Source: Lunularia cruciata
Taxonomy: Eukaryota > Streptophyta > Marchantiopsida > Lunulariales > Lunulariaceae
Assembly: GCA_948567375.1 (NCBI GenBank)
Contig: OX419755.1
Location: 49,308,291 to 49,372,290 of the forward strand
Direction: 5' to 3'
Length of the DNA: 64,000 nucleotides
Under the pieces are notes generated by a model, which saw only the letters and a list, made by a program, of their open reading frames with translations, was not told the origin of the DNA and made no database searches. This document shows positions 11,060-22,966 of the stretch, in pieces. Both the position numbers and the translations under genes were made by a program. Position 1 is the first letter of the stretch; every line of letters begins with the position of its first letter.

Positions 11060-14000
11060 AAGACCAAATCTGATTTCCAAAACCCAAGATATTTGATGGC
11101 AAGAATCTCCTAAGCATAGTGAAAATTCTTTATTTGATTTGATTGTGAATGTTATTTTGAGACTACACATCTTCAAGATGAACAAAAAAAAATCTTCTTA
11201 GCTTCAAGCCAATTGGACAGAGCAGCAAAGCTATGTTGGCAATTCCGAGTGGACCAAGCTGAAAGGCAATTTGTTGCACCAATCTTGACATAGGAAGAAT
11301 TCAAGGGTGCAATAATTAGGCAATCCCAAGTGATAAATGCCACACGAGATGCACAAGATAAGTTAGCAAAGTCAAAGTAGCTTGGTTCTGTAAGACGCTA
11401 CATCACTTAATTCTAGAAAACCCTTATGTAAATTTCATATATGAAGCTCTATATCGATTTGTGAGGGGCTTGAAGTCATGAACCAAATTAGAAGTGACTA
11501 TGTGAGAGCCAAAATACTTGAAAGAAGCTATGCAACTAGTAGAGCACTTTGATTCCTTGGTTGTGACACCTTGGTCTCGACCTTAATCTTCACAAAACCA
11601 ACTAGCACATTACATATGTGTGGAGGAGTTGGCACCAATGGTGATTGATGCCATCTAACAGAAACCACTTGGTGCAACGGATCGAGAAAGATTGTAGCAA
11701 AATAGCAGTTACTTTTATTGTCGCCAAATTGTACATTGCATTGTTGAATATCCACTCAAGAATGTGCAATCTTGACAAATTGCCCAAATGGAGGTTGTAG
11801 AGTGGAATGATCAAGAAAATAAGGAATCCCAATAGGAGATTTTGAGCTACCTATTGGGAATTTGATTAGTTCCAATGGGATTGAAAGCTTGACCTATGAA
11901 ATTTTGCTTCAGTTGCAAGGTACAATACTTGATTGTGGTTGTACAATTGTGGTTGATTTTGGAAATTTAGAGTATTTCATATCTATGCAATTAGTAAAGG
12001 AATTTAGTTTCCTATCAAGCCAATAATTGGAAGTAAATTGATAATGGTGGATGGTAGAAAGGATTTTATATATTGTACCTCACATCTTGTTACCTTCAAG
12101 ATTGGGAAGGAGTATTTGGAGTATATGAGATTTGTAGTGGCATTTCTACAATATGATTTCATTTTTAGTTTGATTTGGCCTTGGCTTGAGCATCATAAGG
12201 TTCAATTTGATTGGAACCAACAACAAATTCAAGTTCAACACCAAGGTAAGAATTTCCAAATAGGTTGTTTGGTACCTTTAAGTAAGACACCTAAGAATAG
12301 TCAGTCCCAGGATAAGAAGTTTGTCAAAAAAGTAGCTATAGAGCAAGCTTTGAAGTGAGATAAGTCCCAAGATGGGAAGTTTGTCAATGAAGAAGCCATA
12401 GAGCAAGCTTTGAAGGAAGATAAGTCTATTTTTGTAGTATGGATCAAGCCAAATGCACAAGAAGAATTTGAGGAGGGTCAAGAGCCTCATGAAGCAATGG
12501 TTGATCAAATAGTTCAAGAGTTTACATATGTGTTTTTGGATGATCTGCCAGAGGGATTACCCTCCAATTGTGGTATGCCCTTCAGGATTGAGTTATTGCC
12601 AAGGAGTACTCTAATCAGTGGACCAATCTATTGGCTCTCACCAAAGGAGTTGGAGGAGTTATAAATAACACTTATAGAGTTTTTGGAAAAGGATTTCATA
12701 CAACATAGTACATCTCCTTGGGGAGCACCAGTACTATTTGTTCCAAAGAAGGATAGAGTACTTTGTTTCAATATTGATTACCATGGGTTCAATAAACAAA
12801 TGGTGAAGAATGTATATTCCTTGCCTCAAATTGATGACTTGCTTAATCAATTGAGTGGAGCGTGATACTTCTCCAAGTTAGATCTTTGCAGTGGCTATTG
12901 GCAATCCCCATTGATAGGGAGGATGTGCAAAAGACTACCTTTTGCACAAGGTATGGGCATTTTGAATGGAGAGTTCAACCTTTTGGGCTTACTAATGCTC
13001 CAACACCCTTCATGGATCAGATGCATTGGGTGTTGGATGGTCTACTAGATTAGTACGTGATGGTGTTCTTGGATGATATTTTAATCTATAGCAAGATGGA
13101 GGTAGAACATATAAGTCATGTGCAAGAAGTCTTGAGGTGACTACGTCAATGGAAGTTTTATGGCAAGAAGTCAAATTGTGCCTTTTGGTAGAAGGAAGTC
13201 ACCTTCTTGGGTCACAAGATCTCATCAAAAGGGATCAAGATGGAAGTAGAGAAAATCAAAGCTATTATTAATTGGCCTACTCCAAAGGATGCCACGAAGG
13301 TGCAAGCATTCAATAGATTGACAAGTTTTTACCAGCGGTTCATCCATTAGTATGTGCATGTGGCAACACCATTGATTGAACTCTTGAGGAAAAAATCAAG
13401 CTTTCAATGGACCGCCAAGCATGAAGAAGCATTCCAAAAGTTGAAACATATAGTGTCTTCAAGATCTATTGTTCAACCATATGATCCTCAACTACCTTGT
13501 GTGATTGACTTTGATGCTTCTAACTTTGCTATTGAAGCTGTGTTGTAGCAAGAATTCCCCAATGAGTTACATCCCATTGCCTTTGTATCTTGCCAATTAA
13601 ACACCATAGAAAGGAATTACTTTACATGAGATCAAGAACAACTAGCAATGGTATATGTCACCAAAGTATGGAGGCATTACCTCTTAGGAAAACATGTGAT
13701 CATGTGATTCAATCACAAATCCTTGTTGCAAACATTACACTTGGAACACGTGAAGAGTTGAGACCATCAATGGGAGGAACAATTATAATTGTTATAATTG
13801 ACATCAAACTTAAGTACAAACCTGGTCAATTCTATATACTCTTGATGACCTATCATGATGACCTGATTGGAAGTCTCTTCCTCTCATCACGGTGGCATTT
13901 TTGATGGTATTAATTAATTCCAAAGTCCAACTCTAGTTTAAGATTGCTTTCCATCAAGATCCTTTCTTTCAAATGGCACAAAGTTGTCTTGCAGCATCCA

Positions 14001-15360
14001 ACAAGGAGTACAACACCTTCTCCTTCAAAGATGACCTTCTATTTTGTGAGACCCAAATTTATGTTCTAACCAAGTGTGATCTCTAACTTGTGCGCCTTCA
14101 AGAAGCCCATGACTTACCAATTGTTGGTCACATGAGTGTGGACAAGACCTTGGGTACTCTCCAACACCAATACTGGTGGCCCAACATGACATGAGATGTT
14201 CAAAAGTTTGTCCGATCATGTGAGAGCTACCAAAGCAACAAGGCCAACAACCAAAAACTAAGTGTACTCCTTCAATCACTTCCTATTCTATGTGCTTGAT
14301 GCAAACACATGAGCTTGGATCTCATCACGTCCTTGCCCAAGACAAAACAAGGTCACACAACAATTGTGGTGTTTTTGAATAAGCTTAGTAAGCAAATCCA
14401 TTTGGCACCAACCTTTGATATTGTGTATGGTCCAACGTTGGTGTAGATCAACTTCAACACTATCTTCAAGTATCATGGGATGCCTTGTGTACTCATCTTT
14501 GACCGTGATCCTCAATTCACTTGGAAATTTTGGCAAGCACTCTTCCAAATGCTTGGCACCAAGCTTGCTTTGTTAATAGCCTATCATCCTCAAACTGATA
14601 GAAAAATTGAACGTGAAAATTGCACCTTGGAGGATATGCTTCATGCATTTGGCAACATTCACCATACCAATTGGGGATGAATGTCTTGCAACTATGGAGT
14701 TTGGATACAATAATTCAAAACAAGCAAGCATTGGATTCTCTCCTTTCTTCCTCAATTTTGGCCAAGATCCATTTGTTCCAGATTCCCTTCTTGCTCCTCC
14801 TCCATCTCATGTCCCTCATACTTTCACCTTCTTGACCATCATATCCCAATCCCTCCAATAAGCAAAATCTCATCTCCTTGTTGCTCAAAATTGGCAAAAA
14901 CAATATACGGATCACCATTGTCATGATCTCACCTTTCAAGTCTGTAATAAGGTCATGCTCTCCTCTAGTAACCTACGGCTACCACTTGATACCCAAGTTT
15001 GTAAACTTTCCCCTAATTGGATATGACTCTTTGATGTCACCCAAATCATCTCTCATGTTGCTTATCGACTTGCCTTGCCTTTTCACCTTGTCTTCCACAT
15101 TCCCAAGTTGGAATTTGTTGTTCCTAACCCATCTTCTTTTTCCTCTTGTGTCCAACCTCTTCCTCCTCCTCCTCCAATCCTTATCAATGATCATGAGGAG
15201 TACAAAGTTGATTGTATCAGTGCGTGTTACCACATTCAACAAAGCCACCAACAACATATGGAGTACAAGGTCCTTTGGAAAGGGTATCCCCTTCATGATG
15301 CCACATAGGAACCTCTTCCTCATCTCTAGAATGCACAAATGGCCATCCAAGATTTTGAAG
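11060..15360 (+). pseudogene. Element C gag-pol relic with chromodomain
   Basis: Several frames with stops and frameshifts together spell a chromovirus polyprotein. Gag remains lie at about 11060-11570 (PKIFDGK). Protease remains lie at 11920-12290, with an FKIGKEY...FVVAFLQYDFI stretch. Reverse transcriptase runs 12500-13180 ([11 protein letters not shown], then PFGLTNAP, then FLDDILIYS at 13066-13092). RNase H lies at 13380-13720 (VIDFDASNFAI). The integrase HHCC zinc finger is at 14090-14260 and the catalytic core at 14480-14830 (FDRDPQFTW, HPQTDRKIE). A chromodomain at about 15195-15320 reads EYKVLWKGYP. Chromodomains direct integration to particular histone marks in this clade. The copy cannot make a protein. 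Confidence 0.9.
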
Positions 15361-15404
15361 CTTCAATGGTGACAAAGACGTCACCAACTAGCAATGGGGG
15401 AATA

Positions 15405-15812
15405 TGTAAAAATATGGAATTTAGCAATGAAGCTAGTTAGGGCTTATGAAGTAGCAAATAGGCCAAATTAGCCTAGAATATTACAAAATATCTAGGAAGC
15501 TTCTAGGGAAGCTTCCTAGTTAGCTTAGCTTGCACCCCAAGTAGGTAGCTTATGGAAGCTTCCAACTAGCTTAGCTTGCATGCCAAGAAGCTTCTAGAAA
15601 GAAGCTTCTTAAGAAGCTTCATGGTTAACTTGGCTTGCACTCTAAGAAAGTGGTTCAAGGAAGTTTCTTGAGAAGTTTCTCAAGAACCTTATATGCTCCT
15701 TATAAATACCAAAACTGAAGCTCATGCTAGGCATTTGGAGTTTTCTCTCATTCTAATGTCTCAATGTAACATTCCATTCTCCTTTTTCTCTCCTTGATCT
15801 TGGTGTTTTACA
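15405..15812 (+). repeat. Element C 3' LTR
   Basis: Begins TGTAAAAATA and ends TTTTACA. A TATA box, TATAAATA, is at 15701-15708. A perfect nGAAnnTTCnnGAAn array occupies 15586-15600 and continues as GAAGCTTC (15601-15608) and GAAGCTTC (15613-15620). This is the most complete heat-shock-element-like cluster in the family here. Confidence 0.9.
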
Positions 15813-16608
15813 ATTTTGATTCAAGTTCATTTTTGAACCTTGATTTGAATTGAGCAAGGTTATTTCCTTTGCATTGCTTTGTTAATTGATTGTTTCTCTT
15901 TGCACCGAGCAAGCACATCCTCAATATTGTTTGGGTGGGATTGGAACCCAACCCAAATTATGAAAACACCAAGTCTTGCATGGCCACCATGTGAGAAATT
16001 GATGATTCATTTTGTACCTTCTCAACTTGAGCTTGGAAAAAGGATTCAAAGAAACTCAAGCAAATTGGATCACTCTTAATCTCTTATCCCTATTCCTAGA
16101 TTGAATCTCATTACTTGTGCTCAAACTTTCTTGACTCCAACCCATGATCTCTTGACTTGTGAGACTCCATCTCTCTCCTTTCTTGGGCAAAATCTCTTGA
16201 CCATGAATTTATAGGACCTTCTGGATCTCTTGAGTGTGAATTTTTTGGACCTTTTGAATATGGTGTCTTCCATGCCAACATCCACAAACAATATCAAAGA
16301 TGATCCAAAGCAAGAAAATCCAAAGATGATAGGTTTAGAATGGTAGGTCATCACTATGCTTAGATTTTTGATTATATCATAAATCCAAAGCACTTTGCCC
16401 AAATCATAGGTAGAATTTGTAAAGATTGGTTCAAAAAACACCACTTTTAGCATCATTCTAACCTTTTTGGTGTGTGAAGGAGAGGCTTTTTGAGTACTAT
16501 GACATGAGACCAATTGTATAAGAATTTCGAACAATATATGAAGTCTTATAGAGAAGCTCACAAATGGATTATACCCCATGTAGAAGTGAAAATGAAACTA
16601 TACACAAT
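15813..16608. other. Unassigned AT-rich DNA right of element C
   Basis: Contains the right copy of the target duplication and then AT-rich sequence. The open stretch on the minus strand at 16121-16579 shows no recognisable domain. Confidence 0.4.
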
Positions 16609-17620
16609 AAACATACATTCATGTAAACCATGTAAATTTTTAATAAAATGTAGTGTTCCTATAGTGTCATGTTATTCTATGATTATGAACATACATTCAT
16701 GTAAAATTTGTAAATTTTCTTCAAATTTCACCCCTAAACCCTGAAATTCTTCTTGATTTGTTTTTTACCCTCTCCCTCTCCCAAAATATCTCAAAATCTA
16801 TCACTTCTCTAAAATTTGTCATGAAACTTCTCCTTTCTCTCATCCTCGCCCTTTCTCAAAACTTCCCAAAATTTATCACTTCTTGAAATCTCTCACCAAA
16901 TCTTTCTAAGTCTCCTTCCTCTTGCCTTCTCCCCGGAACATATTTATATCTTTCACTTCTCAAAATTTTGCACAATCCTTTATTTTGCTCTTGCACTCTC
17001 TGAAAATGTGTTGTTGCTCTCTCAATTAACTGTCAATATGACCATATTCCTTGCTTTCTCTCTTGATTCTCCCAAAATTTTGAACTCCTCTCTCAAACCC
17101 GGTGAATACATTTTCAGTCATAACTCATCTTCAAATAGAGAACATACATTCAGGTAAACTACATAAATTTTTAATAAAATGTAGCATTTCTATTATACCA
17201 TGTTATTTTATGACAATGATCATACATTCATGTAAACTATGTAACTTTTTTTCAAATTTCACCCCTAAACTCTAAAATTCCTCTCAATTTCTCTCCTACT
17301 CTCTCCCTTTCTCGGAACATCTCAAAATCTGTTGTGAAACTTCTCCTTTCTCTTATCTTCTTCCTTTCTTGGAAATTCTCAAAATTTGTCACTTCTTGAA
17401 ATCTCTCACAAAATCTTTCTAAACCTCTTGCCTCTTTCCTTTCTCCTCCACTCTCTTGGAACTTATAGAAATTTATCACTTCTCAAAATCTGTCATGGCC
17501 CTTTACTTTTGCTCTTGCCTTCTCCCAAAATGTGCCATTGTTCTCTCAATAAATTATTAATATGACTCCAAATTGCTTCCTTTCTCTCTCAATTTGGTCG
17601 TCCCTTGGAAGGTTATTGGC
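16609..17620. repeat. Two-copy tandem duplication, about 530 bp unit
   Basis: The unit starts AACATACATTCA at 16609 and again at 17141. Each copy runs through TTTTAATAAAATGTAG, TTTCACCCCTAAAC, a long pyrimidine-rich stretch, and ends near TTAATATGAC. The copies differ at many positions. The pyrimidine-rich body (CTCTCC, TTCTC) has no coding sense. Confidence 0.75.
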
Positions 17621-17844
17621 ATAACATGACCCAAAAGTATCAACAACTCAATGAACTTAAGGATTTCTTGGGAGACTAAAAGATTTTTTGTCAATCAAAG
17701 TAAGGATCCAATTCTTTCACTTGGAATGTTACAAGCATAGCATGACACAAAGCTTAAACCCAAAAATGTCAACAACTAAAAATGCCATGAAACTTTGTGC
17801 ACTCTACAGTAAGACTTTATCCCAAGAAAGGGTTCCACTATGGT

Positions 17845-18365
17845 ACATCCTAAACCCTATGCCCAATTGCTTTGACAATGACACTTTTCTTCAAATGGTA
17901 CCAAGTGTATACAATCACATCCCAGCCCATACAAGCTCAAAAACAACAATTCATGTACCTCAACCACATCCTAATGCATATGACTAAATTTTTTTTCCAA
18001 ACATACCAAAAACATTCCATTGAAGAACACAATCATATGCAAAACAATACTTTTGTTTTATTGATTACTATCAACTTTTTGATTATAACTTAAATAGTGT
18101 TCCATCCTAAACCCCACTCCCAATTGCTTTGACAACGATACTTCTCTTTAAATGGCACCGGGTGTATACAATCACATCATAGCTCATACAAGCTCAAAAA
18201 ACAACAATTCATATACCTCATCGACATCCTAATGCACACGACTAATTTTTTGTTTTGTACATACCAAACACATTCCATTGAAGAACACAATCAGATGCAA
18301 AATAATACTCTTATTTTATTGATGACTATCAAATTCTTGATTATAACTTAAATAGTGTTCCATCA
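17845..18365. repeat. Two-copy tandem duplication, about 255 bp unit
   Basis: The unit from ACATCCTAAACCC near 17843 recurs from CCATCCTAAACCCC near 18099. Both copies contain CAATTGCTTTGACAA, GTGTATACAATCACATC, CATTCCATTGAAGAACACAA and TTATAACTTAAATAGTGTTC. The duplication abuts the 3' side of the Harbinger-like pseudogene and may be part of that transposon's non-coding flank. Confidence 0.75.
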
Positions 18366-18369
18366 TTGT

Positions 18370-19333
18370 ATTTTTGGTTTCCTCCCTATTTTGCTCATGT
18401 GCAAGTGTAGGATCTTCATATCTAACTCATCTTCTTCTAAGAAATCTCCATCATCAACAACCCAAATATCAGCCCTATTGATAGAAAATTATGTAAAATC
18501 CCACATACACTAATCTATCTTAACAAATATGCATTTCTCCTTTCACTTTTGAGTGCACTCTTATTTCTCTCAAAGAACTCCATTTTGTTTTCAAAACTCC
18601 TATTGAGTGTTTATTACTACCCATGTCTGTGCCACACATCTATTGAAAATTTTTTGTCCTCAATTGTACTCTGCTTGAAAGATGGCACCAAGTGATACAT
18701 CAAAATGTAACCAGAATCTCCCAAAAGATATTGATTAAACTCAAAACTTCTGCTAGCTCCTTTGTGATTCAAATCATTCCAAAACTCTGATTTATTTAAC
18801 AAGCACTGACATTTAATGCCTTGACAAGAACTAGACATTCCTACATACACCAAAAAAGGATTGGAATATCAATGAAACAAGAAGAGAAGAAAGACACAAG
18901 AAATAAGATTATAATATCCCTAAAACTCCTACTCATTAGCATTTGCAATTTAGCTCGTTAAAAGAAGTACACGTACCTCCCATAAAATGGATTATTCTCC
19001 TATTATCCTCACAAATCACTTGGCTATTCAAAGAATATCAACATTTTTTACTATTATATAATTTGCCATCAAGTGTAGGTATGGGTGAAAGAGGAAACAA
19101 AGTGCAGTCCACCAAACCCATGTATCTTGGGAATCCTTTTTGAGCAAAAATAGATGAAATATGCTTTCGCTCTTTTGGATTAGGCCAAGACACTTAATGG
19201 TCAAGATTTTTGTAAATTGCTATCATTACTCTGTCAATGAAAGCTATGATCGACCCACAATGGTTGCCCACATGTTTAATCTGCAAGCTACATATGCTTC
19301 ATTCCTACATCAGCAAATCTATCAAAGGAGAGT
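18370..19333 (-). pseudogene. Harbinger-like transposase pseudogene, C-terminal part
   Basis: On the minus strand, 19143-18943 contains GFPRYMGLVDCTLFPLSP and YSLNSQVICEDNRRI, matching the first catalytic-Asp block of the PIF/Harbinger (HARBI1-type) DDE nuclease (usual form G-x-VDGT). 18853-18617 contains YLLGDSGY, the second catalytic-Asp block. Near 18500-18400 the string INRADIW-VDDGD resembles the C-terminal end of the family. Stops interrupt it. The N-terminal part lies 18.5 kb away at 37806-38040. The two halves were separated by insertion of element A and rejoin in frame if A and one copy of the target duplication are removed. Confidence 0.85.
19329..19333. other. Target-site duplication of element A, left copy
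   Basis: AGAGT here is repeated at 37806-37810. The host transposase reading frame continues correctly with a single copy, which fixes both element boundaries. Confidence 0.85.
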
Positions 19334-19783
19334 TGTCACGCTATTTGTAGTGTCGCATCTTGATTGCTCGGACACTGGAGTTGCAATGATAGTACTTAGA
19401 GTTATTTTAGCAATTTCTCAAAGACTACTTTCTGACGGTCAGATTTTGTGTTTGGGGTATTGACTTCACGGTGGAGCACACCGTCACTTTGCACCATTTG
19501 CACCATCAAGTGTGCCATCAGCGGGCCCATTAGGGTTTCAGACCTAGCTCAAGTCCATGGATATACTTTCAAAGTGCAGCTCCAGAGAGCTCACTTCTCT
19601 GATGCTGAGCCTTCGAGTTCTTGGCTATGGTGGATAGAGGCCGGCAAGCATCACCTGGATTTTCTTAGCTCGAGTGGGTGTGGGTTGATTGTAATCAGTG
19701 CCTAGTTGTTGACAGTTTATAGAAAGATAGATCAAATACTGATCTGAGTTGAGTGGATTCAAGAGTTGTAAACAATTTGATTA
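19334..19783 (+). repeat. Element A repeat Y, 5' copy
   Basis: About 450 bp from TGTCACGC to GTAAACAATTTGATTA. It matches 37263-37711 at the 3' end. Beyond GATTA the two copies diverge at once: this one runs into the leader, the 3' one into repeat X. So the 5' terminal repeat lacks X altogether. Confidence 0.9.
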
Positions 19784-21300
19784 CATCAAAGAAGTGAAAT
19801 CAAGGGGAAATTGGATGCAAGAACTTTGAGTGTTTGTGGTATCTCTAAGCTTGGTGGATTGTTGGTAGCTCAATTGAAGTTTAGTTTTTCCCTGGTGTGC
19901 AGAAGCTCATTGCTTGATGGAGATTTAGCAGTAAGGTAGACGGTGTGCGGAAGCATTGGCCAATTTTTGAGCATAGAAGGAGCAAATTTCAAGCAGTGGT
20001 TGTGATTTTGAGCTCAGGAGGTGAAGGCAGGACCAATTTGTTTTGAGTTGGGCTCAAAAAGTAAAATTGAAGGTGGAGTTGTGAAGCTATTCTCATGAAT
20101 TTGTGATTTGGGGAAACTCGTGTTTTCAATTTGGCTTGAGTGAAGAGTTAGAGGAGGATTTGACGGTCAGCCAACTTTAGGGTTTTTGTCAAATTTTACG
20201 TCAGATTTTGGCTGAATTTTATGTCAGATTTTGGCTAAATTTGGAGGAGTTCCGTTGGTTGGCCACATTTGGAGGAGTTTTGCCAAGTTGGAGTACTTTT
20301 GCAAGTTTGGAGAAGTTTTGCCAAATTTTGGAGAAGGTTCAAAGTGGCAAGAAGAAAGGCCTCATTTGGCCTCATTTGTCATTTAGAGGCTTTGTGGCAT
20401 AGGGCTGTGGGCTATGAGAGGCTACAAAGGCTGAATTTTAGCATTTAGAGGCTTCGTGGCATAGGGCTGTGGGCTATGAAGGCCTAGAAGGGCCAACAAG
20501 CTAGTTTGTTGGCATGAAGCTAGCTAGTTTAGAGGAGATCTTGGTCATTGGTTTGCAAAATCTACCCATCCTGCTAGATTGTGCACAACAAGTTTTGACC
20601 CCTAGATCTCTTGTTCCTAGACTAGTGCCCCAACCAACTGGTCCACCCTCACTTGTTATCTTGGTGACTGTGCTATTGTTATCTATACACTTGTAGCTTT
20701 GGCTAGGAGAGGCAGTTTGATCCCATTCTTGGTGGTCTTGGTAGCTTAGGACTTAGATACAAATTTCTCTTATGTCAAATGCCAAATGGTTATAGAGTCA
20801 ATCCCGTGTTGTTTTATGAGATGGAGTGTTTTCATTTAGATTTCTTGTGATTGGACCTCCTCCATTTTTTGCTTCTTGTTTGTGCACCACGTTTGTGTGA
20901 GGTGCCTTGACTTTTGAGCGTTGGTGCTCTAGTGTGCTCTCAGTAGTGAGGTTGGAGTGATGACCAGTCAGACTACCTTTGTTTCTCCCCGGTGAGGCAA
21001 TAAGTGATGATCTACATACCATGAGAGTGCATGTTGTGATGGTAGATTATAGGGTGCCCTTTCCTCTAGTGTAGTTATCTCGGTTAGAATTACATTAGTG
21101 TGTGGTGCTTAGTTGGTATTGGCACTTGGTGGTGTTGGCACTTGGTGGGGTTCTTGCGGTTGCAATTTGGGGTTCCAATTTGCTGTTGTAGTTTGCGGTT
21201 GTGTTTACTTTGTCACGACAGAGTTCTTTGGGGATTCCAGAGGAGATAGCCCTGTAATACATAATGGTTTACTCAGAGTGGTACTTGGTATCAGCTTTTA
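19784..21300 (+). other. Element A untranslated leader and candidate primer-binding site
   Basis: About 1.5 kb without coding sense. It is shared with element B (47371-48600), which argues that it belongs to the element. It holds short internal repeats: TTTTGGCTGAATTTT-type units at 20194-20340, and a duplicated segment around GGCATAGGGCTGTGGGCTATG at 20384-20440 and 20447-20490. Near its end, TTGGTATCAGC (about 21288) resembles the initiator-Met primer-binding site TGGTATCAGAGC; B has a more decayed version. The distance of almost 2 kb from the terminus to this site is unusual. Confidence 0.6.
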
Positions 21301-21309
21301 TCTTAGGTC

Positions 21310-22239
21310 CCAATGAGGGAGGAGACTGACTTTGAGTTGGAGTTTGATACAAGAGTTGATTCAATTGAGAGTGCACTTGGTGTGCCCGCACTGTTGTTGT
21401 AGGACATAGATGAGATTTATGGGGCCTCCAAAGGCCCTAAGCATTACTCTGGTACAGTGGATACCATTGAGTTGGATGACTTCATCCAAGAGTTCAATAG
21501 TTGATGTGATCTGTAGTAGATGAAAAACCCGACTTTGTTTACACCCTTCATGGCATAGAAGAGGTTGTTTCAGCATTTGGAGGGTCCACCAATGGATGAC
21601 TACCATGAGTTTAGGAGAGCTCATTTGGAGGAGATCAAGTTATGAGATAATATTGGTCTCCAAACTATGTCTCTATCACTTCAGGTTTGGTGGCCAAGAG
21701 TAGATTTGCTGTACCTACGAGTTCTAGCTCGAGTAGTGTTAGTGGAGCTAGTGGAGGTGCACTAGTTGGAGATAGTGCTACTACAAGTGGAGGTATCGCT
21801 GTAGGAGGTGGTATGGTACTAGGGTTAGACCACATGGTGGATTTCTTCCAATGTATGAGGCAAAACTACCAAGGAGTACAGACTGACAAGCTGAGGAGCT
21901 TGTAGGATTTCCAGGGGAAGGCTAAAGAGAGCCTACGCAAGGCATACACTTGTATGAGGTGGCTGATCAGTTTCACTCAAGGAGTTAGTGAGGCCCATGC
22001 AGTCCAGTTTTCATATGGGATATTAGACAGGGAGTTGCGACATAGAGTTTGTGATGCTACATTGTTCCAGACTACTTTGCCTACTTTAAAAGTGGTCTTT
22101 GGTTTGGCTGAGCGTATTGAGCTCAACATGGTGGAGGAGAGAGTGGTGACATCTGGATTTGGTAGGGAGACCTCATCCACGGCCGTGACTTCTTCTAGAG
22201 TGCAGGAGAGTGCACCATGCCTAGTTGGTTTTCAAGGAT
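21310..22239 (+). pseudogene. Element A gag, first half
   Basis: Broken frames encode a Gag-like segment, for example QHLEGPPMDDYHEFRRAHLE (about 21571-21630) and FSYGILDRELRHRVCDATLF followed by FGLAERIELNMVEERV in a frame open from about 21954 to 22244. The serine- and glycine-rich stretch at 21700-21800 is a linker. Element B has the same segments at 48850-49480. The gene is cut at 22239 by element D and resumes at 30044. Confidence 0.75.
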
Positions 22240-22918
22240 TGTGAGCCGGCCTGTCTCTCACTCAGGATGAACCTCTGATGGCTATTATGGTAGCGCACCA
22301 TGGACTAAGAAGGCAAGGAACCCCAACTCCATCATACTCCTCCAAGGCTAACACTCCAAGACTCAAGACCTTGCTCACTAGAGAACTCAATGAGAGAGAG
22401 ATAGTTGCAAATGAAAGGATGTTGAGTACCTCCTCACTCCTTGTTTATATACTTGTGAAATAGTTACGTACCAAAGTTACTAATTACCGTAGTAACTCAA
22501 GTTACTAGACTAAAAGTCAAGTAAAGTCAAAAAGTAGAAAGGAATATCCATTCACATGGGCATATTCCCCTTATCTTGACCCAACCACTAAAGCAAGGAT
22601 TCCTTCACATGGGCTATCCTTGGACTAAAGAAGAATCCAAAACAAAAAGGCTTGCGGGCCCAAGAGTTCTCAACTCTTTCCCCAAAGCCAAACACCTAGG
22701 AATAATACCAAGTCAACACACTAAAATCCAAAATAGTGGTGCTCATCTTTTCTACTTCCTCTAAAGTAAGGTCCCATCTATCTTAGCTATGACTAACTTT
22801 AGCTAACCATGACTAATATAGAACCATCCTTTATCTCTATATAAATAATATCTCTTAAGTACTTGTAATACCAAGCTAAATATCACAATACCACACACAT
22901 GCACAAATGGGTGTTACA
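22240..22918 (-). repeat. Element D 3' LTR
   Basis: On the plus strand it reads TGTGAGCCGGCC to GGGTGTTACA; the element runs the other way. It is 679 bp, the same length as the 5' LTR, with no mismatch found by eye. The short open frames inside it recur in all three LTR copies and are not genes. Confidence 0.95.
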
Positions 22919-22931
22919 TTTACCCCCGGAC
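22919..22931 (-). other. Element D polypurine tract
   Basis: The minus strand reads GTCCGGGGGTAAA directly before the 3' LTR, the place where plus-strand DNA synthesis is primed. Confidence 0.8.
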
Positions 22932-22966
22932 TAAGTTTTCACTTTGTCCTCAAAGTGAAGGTCTCT

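Larger units (their letters stand above)
10211..15812 (+). mobile_element. Element C: decayed Ty3/gypsy chromovirus, full length
   Basis: A complete 5.6-kb LTR retrotransposon with LTRs at 10211-10665 and 15405-15812, a primer-binding site after the 5' LTR and a purine tract (AATGGGGGA) just before the 3' LTR. It is flanked by a perfect 5-bp target duplication, ATTTT (10206-10210 and 15813-15817). Inside are relics of gag, protease, reverse transcriptase, RNase H, integrase and a chromodomain in standard gypsy order. Its LTRs differ by many substitutions and by about 47 bp in length, so it is old. A solo LTR of the same family sits inside element B at 52687-53049. Confidence 0.93.

Noticed and set aside
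16609-18365. A CRISPR-like or satellite array
   Set aside because: Only two copies of each long unit are present and no regular short spacers; these are plain tandem duplications.
22278-22764. Small ORFs of 61 and 62 codons that recur at 29403-29889 and, reversed, at 31116-31602
   Set aside because: They lie inside the three copies of the element D LTR and recur only because the LTR recurs; no domain or conservation beyond the DNA repeat.
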